Positions 12,876 through 24,964 of a stretch of DNA of 64,000 nucleotides are shown one piece after another (position 1 is the first letter of the stretch; each line of letters opens with the position of its first letter). Origin of the DNA: Annona cherimola (taxonomy: Eukaryota; Streptophyta; Magnoliopsida; Magnoliales; Annonaceae); assembly GCA_030490835.1 (NCBI GenBank), contig CM059972.1:57269563-57333562 (forward strand). The letters run 5' to 3'. Below the pieces are notes generated by a model. That model saw only the letters and a program-made list of their open reading frames with translations. It was not told the DNA's origin and did not search any database. A program made the position numbers and the translations under genes.

Positions 12876-13885
12876 ACTTTTGTGGCTCCCTAGCCCAAGT
12901 GTCACAACATGAGCCTTACTCTGGGTCCGTTATTGATTGGTAAACGTATCAGGATTGTTGCCCTGTCACACGGCTGGCTTTATTGGATATTTATCCACTT
13001 ATTCCTGACTCCTTATGATTTTATATCATTTCATACATCCAAATTTTCATCAAATGCCTTTTTAGGTCATTATATCAATTTAAAATATACATATGATATC
13101 ATAAAATCAATACTTAGTCATAACATGATAATTCATACCTTAACATTTGACCATAAATTTTTTTTTCACATTTATAGTCATAAAACATAACATAATTCTT
13201 ATACAACATTAAACCACAATTTAATGTCATCATACGACCATTCACTCCATAATTTCATACACAGGTAACTCATAAAAATTCATTTATCCTTGAATCTCCT
13301 CCTGTGCTCCTTGCATGGTGCTTCCTTTCACCTGTCTTTAGGATTTGGAAAATAAAATCGTGAGAGGTTTTCAGGCAATTCATTTTTATTTAAAATAACT
13401 TGGAAAGTCATATTATATCCACTCGAGGGTATATTATAAAAACATACTTCTTATACTTGTCAAGAGTATATCATAAATAATGCGATAAATTATTTTAAAA
13501 TATGACATCCTTGGATAGAAGCTAGCTAGGCAACCATCCACCTTCATCATCTCTCCCAATCCAGGGCCTATCTTAGCGACTTGGCCGCACCAAAGGCGGA
13601 CAATCGGTCCGCTTACACCTTTGAGATGGACCTTATGCTTTATGCACATGATTCCTTTTATAAACATGATCCTTAACATACTAGCATGATTTTGCATTCA
13701 TAAATCCATGATTCATCACTTGTCATTTCAATACACATTAATATAAAGGAATGACCATCTTTAAACAACTTAGAAAGAAATTAAATCAATCATTTGCTAA
13801 ATTATTCAAACATTTAGAACATCGTTTATAAGCATTTGATCACCTTTTGATAAAACGAAAAGCATTTGGAAAATTGCTTGCTTAC

Positions 13886-13929
13886 CTCGTTTCCTTAGCT
13901 TTCCGTGTCACTTTTCTCTTTGTCTTTGC
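13886..13929 (-). other. Putative 44-nt mini-exon in LTR
   Basis: On the minus strand the block follows '...tgtatag' and is followed by GTAAGCAAGC. Length and purine richness match the other subfamily B and C LTRs. Confidence 0.4.
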
Positions 13930-15434
13930 CTATACATAAAAATGGAATTGCATTCATAACAAATTCATTTGTTTGCAATCACTTAGTTTTCCAATCCCAT
14001 AATCCATTTAACACATATAACCAACTTGAATTTCAAGTCGGACATACATACACAACATTCACTTCTGCATCATACCATCCATTCCATATTTCATTTTAAA
14101 CCCATATTTAGGGTAAACATATAATAATCATTCATTAATCAACATGTGGGGATTTTTATCTCCCATTTATCATTTTTCATCTATTTATCATTTTTCCTAC
14201 TCAATGCTCATTTTAAGCACATAATTGACGTCTTAAGCTTTATAATTAAATCTCAAAATTTGAAATAATCAAAAACCATCTATACAGAAACATACTTATG
14301 CATTTCATCACATATTCATGCATTTTTATATTTTAGCAATTTCATATAAGTCATATATCATCCATTCATACATACGTTCAACTTACAACACATATATTAT
14401 GTGTTTCTTAAAATTTCTTAACATGGAAACTTACATCCAATTTCAACATGATTAAACCCCTTAATTAATTTATAATTTAGGATCTAATTTCTGAATTTTA
14501 ATCCATTTATCATTGGGTTCAAAAACAGCCATGTTAGGACTCGTTTTTCATCCTTTCAACGCCTCTTTCAATACTTAAATTTTAACAGATTTTTAAATCA
14601 TAATTTTCAGCAATTAATCATGATTTTCTTAACCCAAATTTAGGGTATTATCACATATTTATAATCCATAATTTGGTTGCTTCCAAAATAGCAACATCTT
14701 AAGCATGTAGGGTACCCCTTTTACCCCATTTTGACGTGTCCATACATATGTCCTTAAAAATCAGAGTTAGGGCAAATCTTTCCAAGCCCTTTTGAAAATT
14801 CAAAGTTTCCTAATCCTAAGGCATTTTACCCTCTAAAACATCCATGAATTAGTTATTTACAAACAACAACAAAATTCACATGTAAGGTACCCATTTTTGC
14901 CCTCGTTTGGACGTTTTCTATACATATACCCTAAAAAATCAGATTTAGGGCTATCTCATCCAACCCACTTAGGATATTCAAAGGGTCCTTAATTTAGTTT
15001 AATTTACCCTACAATTCATCAATAAACCATTTAAGCTCCTCTTTGCATCATATTTAACATAAAAATAAAAAAATCAGGTATTACATGAAACCCTAAGTTC
15101 CATTTTTGCTAAAATAATTAACATATACCTAAATCAACATATTTATTCCATTAGAACATGAATCATGACCTAATCATCATGCTTAAACCAAACAGTAACT
15201 TGATTTAGGGTTTTAAGAAATTTCAAGAGAGATTTCATTTCAAAAATCAACCCTAACATCCCATTTAACTCTCTTGAACTCTTAATTTCATTTATACTAT
15301 TCAAATATCATTCAATATCCTCATCAAGGCATCATAACTCATCCTTTAAGATTTCATTATGAATCATATTCATGACTCATAATTTGAGAGAGAAAAACTT
15401 GGTTTAAATGATTCAAAACTTAAGTTTTACTTAC

Positions 15435-15773
15435 TTGAATTGAATCCAACTTGAATTCAACCTTCTTAACTTGGTTCCTCTTCTCTTTCTCCCCTTTTTT
15501 CCTTCTTTTTTCTCCTATTTTCCCCTTCTTTCCTTGCTGGGTTTGAACCTCTAAACCTTGCTCCTCACTTAGAATTTTTTTGAGAAATTTTTCTCCCCTT
15601 TGCAAATGGACGTTCTCATTGGATAAGGCCTCACTTTTATATTTTTTTAGCAGCTCATGGGACCCACTTTTCCACACGTCATGAGGGTAATTTATTTCTA
15701 ACTTATCCCTTGTTGACATGGCAATTTTATATCGAAGTAAAATACCCATTTTCCATTTAACAAAAATCATCAA
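15435..15773 (-). CDS. Open frame over the predicted first exon of the LTR
   Basis: The minus-strand frame is open from 15773 to the splice-donor-like CAA/GTAAGT at 15435, and a read-through would stop at 15420. The C-terminal half is very rich in Lys, Glu and Arg (for example 'GEKRRKKGEKEKRNQ'). The frame ends in phase 0 at the donor. Similar charged frames lie at the same LTR position at 8299-8485 (broken) and 30140-30436. The stretch upstream of the TATA-like motif at 15634-15641 is probably not transcribed, so the true start is unclear. It may be only a purine-rich leader. Confidence 0.25.
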
Positions 15774-16786
15774 AATCCATTCAAATCAATGCACCCAAGC
15801 TGTCCACTAGGTGACGCCCCTTGTAGCAGCCGCTTTTTGACATTTTGTGCCCATTTTTCCACACATTTAAATGTCTCATTACTTACCCTAGGTGCTAGCT
15901 ATTTAGATATATATTTTGAAATTTTTAAAAAATCCAAAAACGATGCCTTATCTCCTTTGGACGTCCCCTTTGGATGACACCAAAGCTAAGCTCCATTTAG
16001 CTACACATTAGGCATTTAAATCCATGCATTTATGCCCTCACTTTTCTATGGATTTTAGCCTAAAAAAATTCCAAAAAATCCAGCTCCATTCACCTCCATT
16101 TGACACCTCTCATGGCATTAAACCAAGTCATTTAAATCAATTGCTTTTTAATAAATGCTATGGTGCTTTTAGGTGCACAAAGTCAATGCTACTCACCTTT
16201 TTCCGATTAAGCATATTCTCATGGTAATTAGCTTAATCCAATCATTCCATAACATATATTTCATAATTTTATTCAATCATTTTAAGTTTCATCTCAAACC
16301 GACTTTTTTACGTCAAGTTATGATCATTTGAAAATAACCTTAGAGTGTGAGATTGAAAATAAATAATTATCATCTTAATCTCATCACATTTTCCTTAATC
16401 CAATCCCCACATAATTTTGAGCCCAAATTCATGATCTTACATTTCAAATTTCATCTCAATCCGCCTTATAGGCGTCAAGTTATGAATTTTCTACATTTTC
16501 CAACATAATTCCATAATTTTCATTCTAATTTTCATTAATTAAATAATGAAAATTAAAATAAATATTCATGCCATATTAGCATTTTCTAATCCTCATTAAG
16601 CCCCTTCAGTCATCTTGATTCACATTAGGCTATGGCGATTAATCTTAATCATCATTCTTAATCATAACCCTAATTGCAATATTTATCAATTCATAAAAAT
16701 CATCCATAAATCAATCAATTCATATATAAATCATATTTACAACTTAAATGGACTTATATGAGTCCTACTTGGGTCTGAGTATTACA

Positions 16787-16950
16787 GGGGAAGAGGAGGC
16801 AACCAGAGCCATGGATTGCAGAACCGGAGCTACTCTGCTACTAGAGATTAAGGCATTTTTCCCTTTTGGAATTTGTTTTTGTGATCGATCAGTTTCTGCA
16901 TTTGGATTGCCGGAAGATGGTTTGATCGGTGGTTCAATTGATAGTAAGCT
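16787..16950 (+). repeat. Scrap of a dispersed repeat (copy also at 27157-27315)
   Basis: Immediately outside the LTR start, about 160 bp match 27157-27315 closely, including 'gaggaggcaacc' and 'gtgatcgat...tttctgcatttgg'. The match starts exactly at the LTR border, which marks the insertion point of the minus gypsy element. No recognisable product. Confidence 0.65.
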
Positions 16951-18104
16951 TTAGAAGTAAATTTTATTATTTGATATAAGTAAAATTTCTCATGACGCAT
17001 ATAAAAGATTATAGCATGTGTATATGTGTACTAATGAACAAATGGGCATTAGATAAGTAAATTATTTTCAGCTTATCCAAGCTAAGCAACATTCCTATCA
17101 AATTATGATAGTGACAGTTAATATATATATATATTAATTTCATTTTCATTTTTTCCTCCCCTCATTATATTTCAGGGTATCTGGGAAATTTTATCTTTTT
17201 TCCCCTCACCATATTTCAGGGTATTTGGGGATATATATATTTTTTCTTTTTTTTTTTCATTCTCCCCTCACCATATTTCAGGATATCTGGGGATATACAA
17301 TTTTTTTAACTAACAACTATCAATTACAATGATATTAAAGGTTACTTGCTTGGATGAGAGAGAAAAATTATGTTATCATAGTGCCCACAAGGTTCATTGG
17401 CATGTCAGTGCAATCAGTGCTAATAGAATTTTAGAAGCACCATGAAAATATATTTACAACTATAACTAATTACAGTTTGCTTCTTCACTTACTACCAAGC
17501 ATAGCAAGTGCACTTTGATTTATCTTTATGTTTTTTATTTTTTTAAGAATTTTTTTTTAAAAAAAATTAAGTTAAACAAACCAGACCCCCAACTTAAATA
17601 TCGCTATCTTGCACAAAATATAAATTTATGAAAATAGGATAGCATGGAAAGAGACAACCTGGGGTGTAATGATCTGATTAAATTGCTGTAGCTTTCACCT
17701 GCACGAAAGAAAATCAAACTAACAGAAAAGAAAGATATATATATATACACATATTGGGTTGCCTCCCAACCAGTGCTAAGTTTTACGTCTTCAGTCAGTC
17801 GTAATAATTTATGTTATCCAATTCCTGCTCTATTAAAATTTTTAACACTATGCAAATTATTTATTACTTTCATATATTCATGCTCAAGAGTTGTAAAGAT
17901 TAATGAGTTATCAATGAGGTCCAATATGAAGCATTCTTCGATTTGATCTAAATTATTCAAATTTATGAACTGTTATCAAATGAGAGCATGATTTTATTTT
18001 GGGTTAAACAGGGTTCCATTTGAATACACAACTTTTTGAGAAATTGACTATAATTTGGAATATATTTAATAACATCAAAAAGTTAAATTTTAATTTGAAC
18101 CTGT
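16951..18104. other. Non-coding 3' part of Athila/Tat-like element plus short repeat
   Basis: It contains three diverged copies of a ~55-60-bp unit with 'cccctcaccatatttcagg' at about 17157-17300. At about 17754-17795 lies the phrase 'ttgggttgcctcccaac' followed by 'agtgctaag'. In my experience that phrase is common in non-coding parts of Athila/Tat-type plant elements. The minus-strand reading fits a 3' untranslated region of the element whose primer site is at 20407. No 3' LTR was found. Confidence 0.4.
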
Positions 18105-19966
18105 TCAAACATTTGAATCATCTCTTCCTTTTTCGTTAATTTCTTCTATGCTAATGAGCTCATCTTTAAAAGTACTTGAAATAGAAGGTAGGCATTTCCT
18201 AAAATTTTCATCAATAATTTCATTTTCATCTCCCCCTAACTTATCCTCAATAAACTCTTTATTTCTCACCTCATCATCAGTTTGGTTATGATCTCTATCA
18301 TCCATTTGAAACCTAACATAGCTATTATCAATCTCCTCAATATTTTTTTGATTTGTCCTTCTTTAAATTTATCATTAATTAAATTTTCATTATTTTCTAC
18401 AATATTTTCTTGATTTTGAAGAGAGAAATCTTCATTAAGTTTATGATATGAGAAACCGTCACTACATAATGTTGAAATCATTATCAAATTCTTAGACTGT
18501 AGATTTTTTTATACCGATTGGTCTAATTGATTTTGATAATTAAAATTATTCACTGAAGTAATAGTTGATTCATTAGATTCCTCTCCATAAAATTTTATCC
18601 TCAATGTATTTATCATTAATTTTCTTCTTGTCTTCCTTTTGACCTAGATTTTGTTTGTTAAGGGATTCAGCTTCTAAAGCATTTGGAAATGGAATTTTAG
18701 GTAAGTTCCTATCAAGAAACTCATCAATTATTTGCTTTAAATTCTTCTTCATTCTCTACAATGTTTTCTTGATTTTGAAATGAAGAATTCTCACTATCTA
18801 CTGATGAGGTATGTTGATCTTCTATAACTTTATCATTTTCTAATACTGAGGTTAATGTATTATTTGAAAAGAGATTAATGGGCTGGTATCTATTTGAATC
18901 ATCAATTATCTCTTGTTCTTTTTCAACTATTCCAAATTCAACCTTAGTGTGTTCTTTAATTTTTTGTCTTCTAAGCTCCCTATCAATTGCTTTTTCTACA
19001 ATGTTAGCTTCATAATCTTGAGCTTGAATAGAAATTTTTTCACTAAATACCATTGAATTATCTGGATTTTTCATGATTGCAGCATTTCAAAATGCTAAGT
19101 CTACTATTCCATTTTCAAAATATGGATTTTCTAGTGGTGTTGAATCTAATTGAATTTGAAAATTCGAATGATCAATTAGATTATCAATTTGGTCAGTATA
19201 ATATTCCTCTTCTCCTCTCCTCCTCATGGCTGCTATTTCTTGATCTACTTGATCTGTCATCTTAGAAAATGACTGTTGGTCAGAAGGGATTTGTTGATCT
19301 AATCTTTTGAATCCTTCCTCCAAGTTATCCAAGTGAGAAGATTGTTGATAATTCACTCGATATGATGAAAATTTTGAAACGTCCTCTTGTGGGGGATTCG
19401 AGTGCAAATACATATTTTTAAAATGGTCAAATTGACATTGGTACTCTGAAAAATTATTTTCTATGGTTTGACAGCTATCAAGGAAAGTTTTTTTTAGTTC
19501 TTCAATTTTCTCATTATAATTATAAGTTTGATGAGAAGATTGGTTAATAGGTTGAGGTAATGAAAAATTTTCTTCACGATATAAAGATGATCCCATATGT
19601 ATTTTCATAATGATTAGATTGACATTGATAATTTGATAATTGACTTTGCTCTGGTGGCCACTGGGTTTGTAGATATGGAGGGTAAGGTTGCATTTGTTGA
19701 TTTGTCCAAGAAGTATTAGGACAGTTCATCTGTTCTGAGTTATATATATGTGAAAATGAATTGTGATCAGGTGTAGAGAACTCATGAAAATTTTGAACTT
19801 GTTCTTGATATGGTAAAAATTGAGTCTCATTAGAATGTGTTGTTTGAAAAGGAATTGATGTATTTAAGAATGAACTGTTTGAGTTTTGGCGGGCAAGTAA
19901 ATCATTAAGCTTTTGGTTTACTTCTTTCAACTTACCTAACTGCTGATCAATAAAGTTCATGTCCAT
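18105..19966 (-). pseudogene. Broken ORF of Athila/Tat-like or LARD element, coiled-coil and Gln/Asn-rich
   Basis: A series of minus-strand frames (19966-19574, 19608-19087, 19074-18724, then 18487-18266 and 18305-18105) reads as one decayed protein of roughly 550-620 residues. The N terminus has a short coiled-coil-like segment ('LGKLKEVNQKLNDLL'). A Gln/Asn/Ser/Tyr-rich middle follows, with repeated 'YQCQ' followed by 'HFKN' or 'HYEN', and a Glu/Asp/Asn-rich C-terminal part with repeated 'QNQENIVEN'. No zinc knuckle, protease or polymerase was seen. It starts about 440 bp downstream of a tRNA-Asp primer site, where gag would lie. It could be a divergent gag of a non-autonomous element; I cannot name it. 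Confidence 0.55.
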
Positions 19967-20406
19967 TCTTTAGATTTTACATTTGTTAATATTTTTTTAA
20001 AATTTTAATTAATTTTTTTAATTAGTAATTCATTGACTGAGAATCACTAAGGTGCAATTAAATTCTATAACACTTCCTTTGGTCAGCCAGGTAAGAGGTG
20101 GGATTGTGGGAGGCTCTCATTGTATTCATAAGGTCCTAATTAAATAATCACAGATCCACTTAGGCATTTGCCTTCAAATCTCTAGCATAGACACCAACCT
20201 CCAGTTGTCAAATAGAAATTTAATTAGACCAAAGGTCTACTCAATAAATGGTCACTAATTAAAATTGGGAAAGGATCAAAATTGGTAATCTAAAGTTCAA
20301 ATGTAGTAAATAAAGAAAGCAGATAAATAAAGCGGTAAAGATTACACTATTGAAAGCAAGTAAAGGAAATTTAAAGCAACTAATAAAACAATTCAAACCT
20401 TAATAC
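19967..20406 (-). other. Leader between primer site and ORF of the Athila/Tat-like element
   Basis: Non-coding on both strands. It contains no recognisable gene and serves as the presumed 5' untranslated leader on the minus strand. Confidence 0.4.
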
Positions 20407-20426
20407 GCCTCCCTGGCAACGGCGCC
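20407..20426 (-). other. Primer binding site, tRNA-Asp type
   Basis: On the minus strand TGGCGCCGTTGCCAGGGAGG. Plant tRNA-Asp ends in ...CCCCGGCAACGGCGCCA, so the match is good with a mismatch near the 3' end of the site. Athila and related plant elements prime with tRNA-Asp. Confidence 0.75.
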
Positions 20427-20763
20427 AAAAATTTGATGCGAACCAAGTGCTTCTCGTTAAGATCACTATGATCACCAATTTAATTAAAGTTAACCGAAAC
20501 ACATTAAAGCTCCCACTATGCGGGTGATAGTGTAGAATAACGGTGAGTTGGGTCGAATCCACGGAGAGACGATGTAGTTTTGAATTGATTAAAGAGAGAA
20601 AGAGGGTATAGAGAAGAGAGAAAAAGAAATTAGAGAGAAAAGAGGAGAAATTAAAGAGGGACAGAGAGAAAGGGGAATAGAGAGATAAGAAAGAGAAGAG
20701 AGAAGAAAAGAAATTAGAGAGAAAAGAGAAGAAATTAGAGAGAGAGAGAGAGGGAAAGAAATT

Positions 20764-20799
<36 letters not shown>

Positions 20800-21060
20800 A
20801 GAAGAGTTAGAGAAAAAGAAAGAGAGACAAGAAGATAAAATGAAAGAAATTATAATTAACAACAACTTAATTAAAACTATTCTAAGAAAGCAATTAAAAG
20901 CTATGAAATTCAACTATGAAAGTAGGAAAGAGAATTATATTAAATTTACTCTAAAAATTACAAAGCAGAAAATAAAGCAGTAAATGTAATCTAGGAATTA
21001 AAACTACAAATTAAAAATTAACAACTATAAAGCATTAAAAACTATAAAGCAGAAAATAAA
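20427..21060 (-). repeat. Probable 5' LTR region of Athila/Tat-like element, with GA tract
   Basis: Minus-strand sequence upstream of the primer site. The near end has 'ttgatgcgaacc' and the phrase 'gggtcgaatccacggaga', typical of this element class. About 20580-20840 is a long GA-rich simple repeat with pure AG runs. The outer end of the LTR was not defined; the next segment changes base composition near 21060. Confidence 0.45.
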
Positions 21061-21960
21061 ATTTACATCACCCAAATATGAAGAGCAAATCTCCACTAAA
21101 TGAAAATTTTATTGCTTGGACTAACCCACTTGCTAGGAGTCCCATAAGAAGGGGTCCCACCCAATGGAGAGGAAGTTGTTTTTGGGATGTGTGGAAGGAC
21201 CCTCCATATGTAGAGTGTGGGGGGCACCCTATGACCAACGTTGAATCCGAATAGGAATCGCATCTTGAACGTGAGGCCCATCCCATAGGAAGTGCTTCCT
21301 ACATTTTTTTCGTAGGAAGTCTCATCTGAACCATTGATCTTCAATCTACGGTTGAGATTGATCAGGGCATTTTGGGAAAAAAAAATTCTGAGAACGGTTT
21401 CGGTTGCCGCTTCCCACACGCAGCAGTCTCCTACTCTCTGCTCCTCATCCGATCGATTGCAAACGTCTCTCCCCACAAATCAGCCGCACGTCTCTGCCCC
21501 CTTCCTCCCATTCTCCCGTCTCCCGTTCCGACAGCCGCATATCCCGGTGCCCGCACATCCCTGCTTCTGCCTCCCATCCCGTTTCATGAGAGGGAAGATC
21601 GAGGGAGGAGAGGAAAAGGTAGTTGAAAGAACAGAGGCGAAAGGAGCTGCAGGCAAAAATCACCGCGAAGTTGAAGCAGGTGGGTTCGAGCGACGATTGG
21701 CAGCATCGGCCGGCAGAGGAGAAGAAAACTCGCAACATTATTTTTTTTTTAGATTCAAGCGATTGGATAACAGATCTGGTCCAGCGAGTTAGGCATCATA
21801 GTTAGCAAGCCATCGGCGAGACATCGGTCTGTTCCGATCGGCGATCCAGCGGCCGGCGACTGGTGGGTTTTGAGCAGGTGCGCGGCTGCCGGCTGCCGGC
21901 TGCGATGACTATGCCTCATTTGTCGCAACCGACAAAAATTAGAGGGGGCTACTGGTCTAG
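21061..21960. other. GC-rich island of unknown origin
   Basis: Base composition changes sharply from the flanks. 21400-21900 is rich in C, G and CpG, with several overlapping frames open on both strands (for example 21334-21792 plus). None shows a known domain or clear codon structure. It resembles the GC-rich island at 26755-28530 in style and shares the word 'ggaagtgcttcct' with it. It could be a captured gene fragment, a long LTR or the leader of an unclassified element. Confidence 0.35.
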
Positions 21961-22559
21961 CGGACTACCTGAATTCGTGCACATGCAGATTGTTATTTTT
22001 CAAAACAATTTTACAAAAAAATTTCAATAATCTAATAGAATTCCCAAATTATATCAATATAATATTTGTGTAAAAAATACATCAAAATCCCAATTTTGTT
22101 GTAATTTTTCTTAACATTTTGTGAAAATGATATAAAATAACTACAAAATAATGTAATTTTTTTATAAAGTTTCTATTTATATATTTTAAATAAACTTGTA
22201 AAAATAAATCTTTTATGTAGTTCAAATTTTTTAGATTTATATAGATGTCCAATTATTCAATTCACAAACGTAGTTAATTTTTTTTTTTTTTGATAAAGAC
22301 AAACGTAGTTAATTGAAAGATTTTATATAAAATATAATCATTAAGAAGTTTTCATATAAAATCTTCTTAAGATGAAAAAATTTGAAAATTAGAATGGTGA
22401 AATAATTAGCTTAACGAATTTGAATATCTATTGTAATTGAGATCAAATTTATTTTTTTGATATAATTATTAATATAATAATGTTTGTGAAAGGGCACGTC
22501 GGTGGAGGTCGGGTTAATTTTTATCTTTTTTAATGGAGTGTTGCAGGTGCGTGAGTTTA
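21961..22559. other. A+T-rich sequence, no gene seen
   Basis: No ORF, terminal repeat or RNA gene was recognised. A poly-T run lies near 22278-22290. Confidence 0.5.
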
Positions 22560-22812
22560 ATACAAATTTTTATATGTGTCCCACGGGCCTTAAAAAATGA
22601 ATATTTTATTTTTATAATAATATATACGTGTCCCGCGAGCCTCCAAAAATGAATGTTTTATTTTTTTAAAATATATAAATGTCACGCGGGCATCAAAAAA
22701 TGAATGTTTTGTTTTTATAAAATATGTACATGTTCCGCGGGCTTCCAAAAATGAATATTTTCTTTTTCTAAAATATATACATGTCTGATGGGCCTCCAAA
22801 AATGAATATACT
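22560..22812. repeat. Tandem repeat array 1 (~50-58-bp unit with CCCGCGGG core)
   Basis: About five units share 'gtgtccc(g/a)cgggc' then 'caaaaaatgaat' then 'ttttgtttttataaaatatata'. The unit is the same family as the larger array at 24070-24880. A minus-strand frame crossing it (22590-22799) is a repetition artefact. Confidence 0.85.
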
Positions 22813-24069
22813 ATTTTCTAAAAATATTTTGTTTTTAGAAAAAGACTAAAACATGTGATCGGACCGAAAAGTTGGGAAAATTTCGTTTCTAATTAATATT
22901 TGATAGTACACGAATTCAAATTTTATTTTTTTTAGAAATTATGATATACATACATTTCTGATATCTGTTCCTGTGAATCCCTCCGTGGGGACCCCATTCA
23001 ATTTTTATAAAATTCTAATGCTTTTCGGTTAAAGATTTGACAATAATTATGAGCTTACACTAATTAGTCCATTTTTTTGCATAGATTCTTGAGATTTTTT
23101 TAAAGAAAAAGCGTCCAAAAATCTGTAGAAAATAATGAACCTAGATGTACGGTCAGAAGCGAATTTAAGATTTATTGAAGCATTTGCCGCAACATGATAA
23201 ACCACACAGCACAAACATCTCAGCGGACGCAGTTATGTTCGTAGTATCCTCTAATTTTGACCAGCCCAATTTTGACTTTTGCACGGATACCTATTTCGAC
23301 TGCTTTATCCGTTAGAAATCAACGTAAACAACAATTTTGATTTTCTATATATTACTAAGCAATTATAGAAAAATATAAATATATAGAAAATATACAGGAG
23401 ATATAACACGATAGTAAATATTTAGAGGTGTTATATATGATGAAATTTTCAATATATTTTTGGAGGATTATAAATATTTATGAAATTGTATGTTTACGTT
23501 GATTGCTTGAAGTCAGCAAATTTGTAATTTTAGTTTAAACTAATTAAGTGGGTTACATATCCTTTTTTTTAAAAAAAACTATTCTTGTGTAAAATATAAA
23601 AAGTTATTAGATTAAGATGCATTAGAATTTAATAATATTATAGGATTATTTGTCCAAATAAAAATGATGTTTCAAATAATCTTGAATATCACTTTAAAAT
23701 TTATATAATCGCTTGAAAAAAGAATATTTTACCCGTATTTAATAAATTTTGTTATCAAATTTCAATTTAATATAGTTATATGCAAAATTGATCATTTAAC
23801 TAATCCCAAAAAGGTAACATATATTTTCATATTAAAAATAAGCCACAGTTATATATAATTTATCAAATATTTAGTATAATATTATATCTTTATCAGAGGC
23901 ATTAAGAAAATTAAATGTTTTAATATAAAATTAAAATTAAAATTAAGATTTTAAATATTTCATAAGGTATTAAATTTTGATTTGCTTTATGGAGTATTGA
24001 AAATAATGAAATATAAATATTTACATTGACGTAAAATATCAAAATAATTATTACTATTTATATGAAATA
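22813..24069. other. A+T-rich spacer between the two tandem arrays
   Basis: No gene, terminal repeat or array unit was recognised. Mostly A+T-rich with short poly-A and poly-T tracts. Confidence 0.5.
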
Positions 24070-24880
24070 TATACGTGTCCCGCGGGCTTCAAAAAATGAA
24101 TGTATTGTTTTTATAAAATATATAAATGTCCCACGGGTCTCAAAAAATGAATATTTTGTTTTTATAAAAATGTATACGTGTCCCGTGGGCGTCCAAAAAT
24201 GAATATAATATTTTATAAAAATTTAAATGTGTCCCACGGGCGTCCAAAAATGAATATTTTGTTTTTATAAAAATATATACGTGTCCCGTGGGCGTCCAAA
24301 AATGAATATAATGTTTTATAAAAATTTAAATGTGTCCCGCGGGCTTCACAAAATGAATGTATTGTTTTTATAAAATATATAAATGTCCCACGGGTCTCAA
24401 AAAATGAATATTTTGTTTTTATAAAAATGTATACGTGTCCCGTGGGCGTCCAAAAATGAATATAATGTTTTATAAAAATTTAAATGTGTCCCGCGGGCTT
24501 CAAAAAATGAATGTATTATTTTTATAAAATATATAAATGTCCCACGGGTCTCAAAAAATGAATATTTTGTTTTTATAAAAATGTATACGTGTCCCGTGGG
24601 CGTCCAAAAAAGAATATAATGTTTTATAAAAATTTAAATGTGTCCCACGGGCCTAAAAAAATTAATCTTTTGTTTTTATAAAAATATATACGTGTCCCGT
24701 GGGCGTCCAAAAATGAATATAATGTTTTATAAAAATTTAAATCTATCCCACGGGCCTCCAAAAATAAATGTATTGTTTTTTAAAAATATATAAATGTCCT
24801 ACGAGCCTTAACAAATGAATATTTTTTTTTACAAAAATAATCACGTGTCCCGCGGGCATCCAAAATATATATAATATTTT
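24070..24880. repeat. Tandem repeat array 2 with three-unit higher-order pattern
   Basis: About 16 units of ~50-58 bp. Units fall into types by core: 'cgcgggcttc', 'cacgggtctc' and 'cgtgggcgtcc'. The order type 1, type 2, type 3 recurs three times (starting near 24073, 24330 and 24480), which is a higher-order repeat of roughly 160-170 bp. Spacing words differ consistently between types ('tatacgtg', 'ttaaatgtg', 'tataaatg'). Confidence 0.85.
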
Positions 24881-24964
24881 TTACTATTTTATTTCTTTAT
24901 ATAAATTTTTATTTCATTAAATCAAGTAGAGTTAATATTTTTAATTATAATTTAATATATTTAT

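Larger units (their letters stand above)
12881..16786 (-). repeat. Gypsy (Tekay-like) 5' LTR, subfamily B, minus strand
   Basis: Minus-strand LTR from TGTAATACTCAGACCC at 16786 to GGGAGCCACA at 12881, 3.9 kb, followed by a primer site. It shares all the conserved blocks with the 7155-11732 LTR: a TATA-like motif (15634-15641), donor GTAAGT (exon side ends 15435), the mini-exon (13886-13929), the GC-rich island (about 13560-13640) and an acceptor at about 13332. The sequence outside its start is a copy of a dispersed repeat also found at about 27157, so the target of the insertion can be identified. Confidence 0.85.

Noticed and set aside
20380..20913. 177-codon minus-strand ORF rich in Ser, Leu and Phe
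   Set aside because: It is the translation of the GA-rich simple repeat and of the primer-site region.
21334..21792. 152-codon plus-strand ORF in the GC-rich island
   Set aside because: Overlapping frames are open on both strands because of base composition. No domain, start context or splice pattern supports it.
22590..22799. Minus-strand ORF with repeated 'FLEARGT'-like units
   Set aside because: Artefact of the tandem DNA repeat.
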